Of a stretch of 64,000 nt of DNA, positions 63,442-64,000 are shown in pieces. Made by a program: the position numbers and the translations under genes. Source of the DNA: Mucilaginibacter sp. (GTDB lineage: Bacteria > Bacteroidota > Bacteroidia > Sphingobacteriales > Sphingobacteriaceae); the NCBI RefSeq assembly GCF_025359345.1, contig NZ_JANYGQ010000026.1:248001-312000 (forward strand). The letters run 5' to 3'. The first letter of the stretch is position 1, and every line of letters begins with the position of its first letter. The notes under the pieces are model-generated. The model searched no databases. It saw nothing but the letters and a program-made list of their open reading frames with translations, and was not told where the DNA came from.

Positions 63442-64000
63442 ATGAAGTCCCCGACCAATCATCTCAAAGCTACCGTTAACCAGGTTTTCTCGCTATATGA
63501 AAAATATGGCGACGAAGATTACATCGGCGAGCCGGTTTCGCAACTGGAGCACATGAGCCAGGCGGCAGCATTGGCCGAAGAGGAGGGTTATGATGACGAA
63601 GTAGTGCTGGCAGCATTTTTCCACGACATAGGCCACTTGTGTGCCGAAGAAGGCGAGAGCGAAAGCATGGACGGTTTCGGCAATGTTGACCACGAAAAGA
63701 TTGGCGCCGATTATTTGCTGGAAAAAGGTTTTTCGGAAAGAGTAGCCGCTTTGGTACAGGGCCACGTTTTAGCAAAAAGATACCTTACTTATAAATACCC
63801 TGAATATTATAATAAACTATCAGATGCCAGCAAAGCGACACTTGAGTTCCAGGGTGGCAGGATGGATGCGGCCGAAGCAGAAGAATTTGAACTAAACCCC
63901 GATGCCGATTTAATTATCCGCATGCGTTACTGGGATGACAAGGCGAAGGAAACGGAAGTGCCTGTTCATAATATTGATTATTTGAAAGAGATGGCGCTAA
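63442..64000 (+). CDS. phnZ: PhnZ-type HD-domain oxygenase (truncated at window end)
   Basis: 186 residues visible. Residues match those reported for PhnZ, offset by 3-4 positions: Y27 and E30 (YIGE), H37, H61-D62 (FFHDIGH), H84, H108 and D165. PhnZ is a mixed-valent di-iron enzyme cleaving 2-amino-1-hydroxyethylphosphonate to glycine and phosphate. The family is about 190 residues, so only a few are missing. The hydroxylase PhnY or PhnY* would be expected nearby, probably beyond the window. Confidence 0.9.
   Translation, partial: MKSPTNHLKATVNQVFSLYEKYGDEDYIGEPVSQLEHMSQAAALAEEEGYDDEVVLAAFFHDIGHLCAEEGESESMDGFGNVDHEKIGADYLLEKGFSERVAALVQGHVLAKRYLTYKYPEYYNKLSDASKATLEFQGGRMDAAEAEEFELNPDADLIIRMRYWDDKAKETEVPVHNIDYLKEMAL

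Overview
The window reads as a chromosomal segment of a Bacteroidota bacterium of the Sphingobacteriaceae type; Mucilaginibacter or a close relative is my best guess, from gene families rather than a marker gene. Supporting signs are carboxypeptidase-regulatory/TonB-plug outer-membrane proteins, DUF2911, DUF3810 and DUF5690 families, a LytS/LytTR pair, starts without Shine-Dalgarno sequences, promoters resembling TTTG-N-TAnnTTTG, and short genes each with its own leader. I see no rRNA, tRNA, CRISPR array, transposase or prophage.

Layout. 1-3171: type I secretion pair (peptidase-type ABC exporter, cut by the window edge, plus HlyD-like adaptor). 3461-14553: a surface plug-domain protein, an ArnT-like glycosyltransferase, DUF2911 and DUF3810 proteins, a penicillin/AHL-acylase-type hydrolase and small secreted or cytosolic proteins. 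14787-17776: an ECF-type sigma factor followed by small membrane and HMA-like proteins and a secreted protein with a DnaJ-like zinc motif. 17828-29775: response regulator, DinB, FtsX-type permease, serpin with a membrane-anchored winged-helix regulator, DoxX, a second ArnT-like protein, an esterase and an MBL hydrolase. 30598-36502: complete RND efflux operon. 36800-38150: Fic protein with an unusual operator-like array. 38187-43165: LytS/LytTR beside an outer-membrane receptor gene interrupted by an in-frame TAG. 43570-48572: GNATs, a histidine kinase, OsmC-ferredoxin and small membrane genes, including a 26-residue peptide. 49143-55747: sugar-related hydrolases (GH79-like, GH3, Kelch, alpha/beta esterase). 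56012-59032: thioredoxin and a Tat-exported phospholipase C. 59187-64000: phosphonate catabolism (FAD oxidoreductase, DUF5690 transporter, PhnX-like hydrolase, XRE-cupin regulator, divergent PhnZ).

The most unusual content lies between genes. Many spacers hold locus-specific tandem heptamers, often ending a few bases before a start codon or arranged as two inverted arms. A second class has a 9-base period built on GATT/AATT. At least five copies of an about 147-bp element with GTCATTGCGAGGAACGAAGC termini, plus three diverged relatives, occupy other spacers, including every gap from the GH3 gene to the phospholipase gene. Two longer inverted-repeat elements of another type sit near 19.3 and 22.0 kb. 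Two gene-free segments end in the same 26-base terminator hairpin and share other blocks in the same order, which suggests a non-coding RNA family.

The phosphonate locus appears to encode two ways to release phosphate from 2-aminoethylphosphonate-type compounds. A shared palindrome upstream of the PhnX-like gene and in the divergent XRE/phnZ promoter region is a candidate operator. All functions are inferred by reading motifs; no database search was possible.
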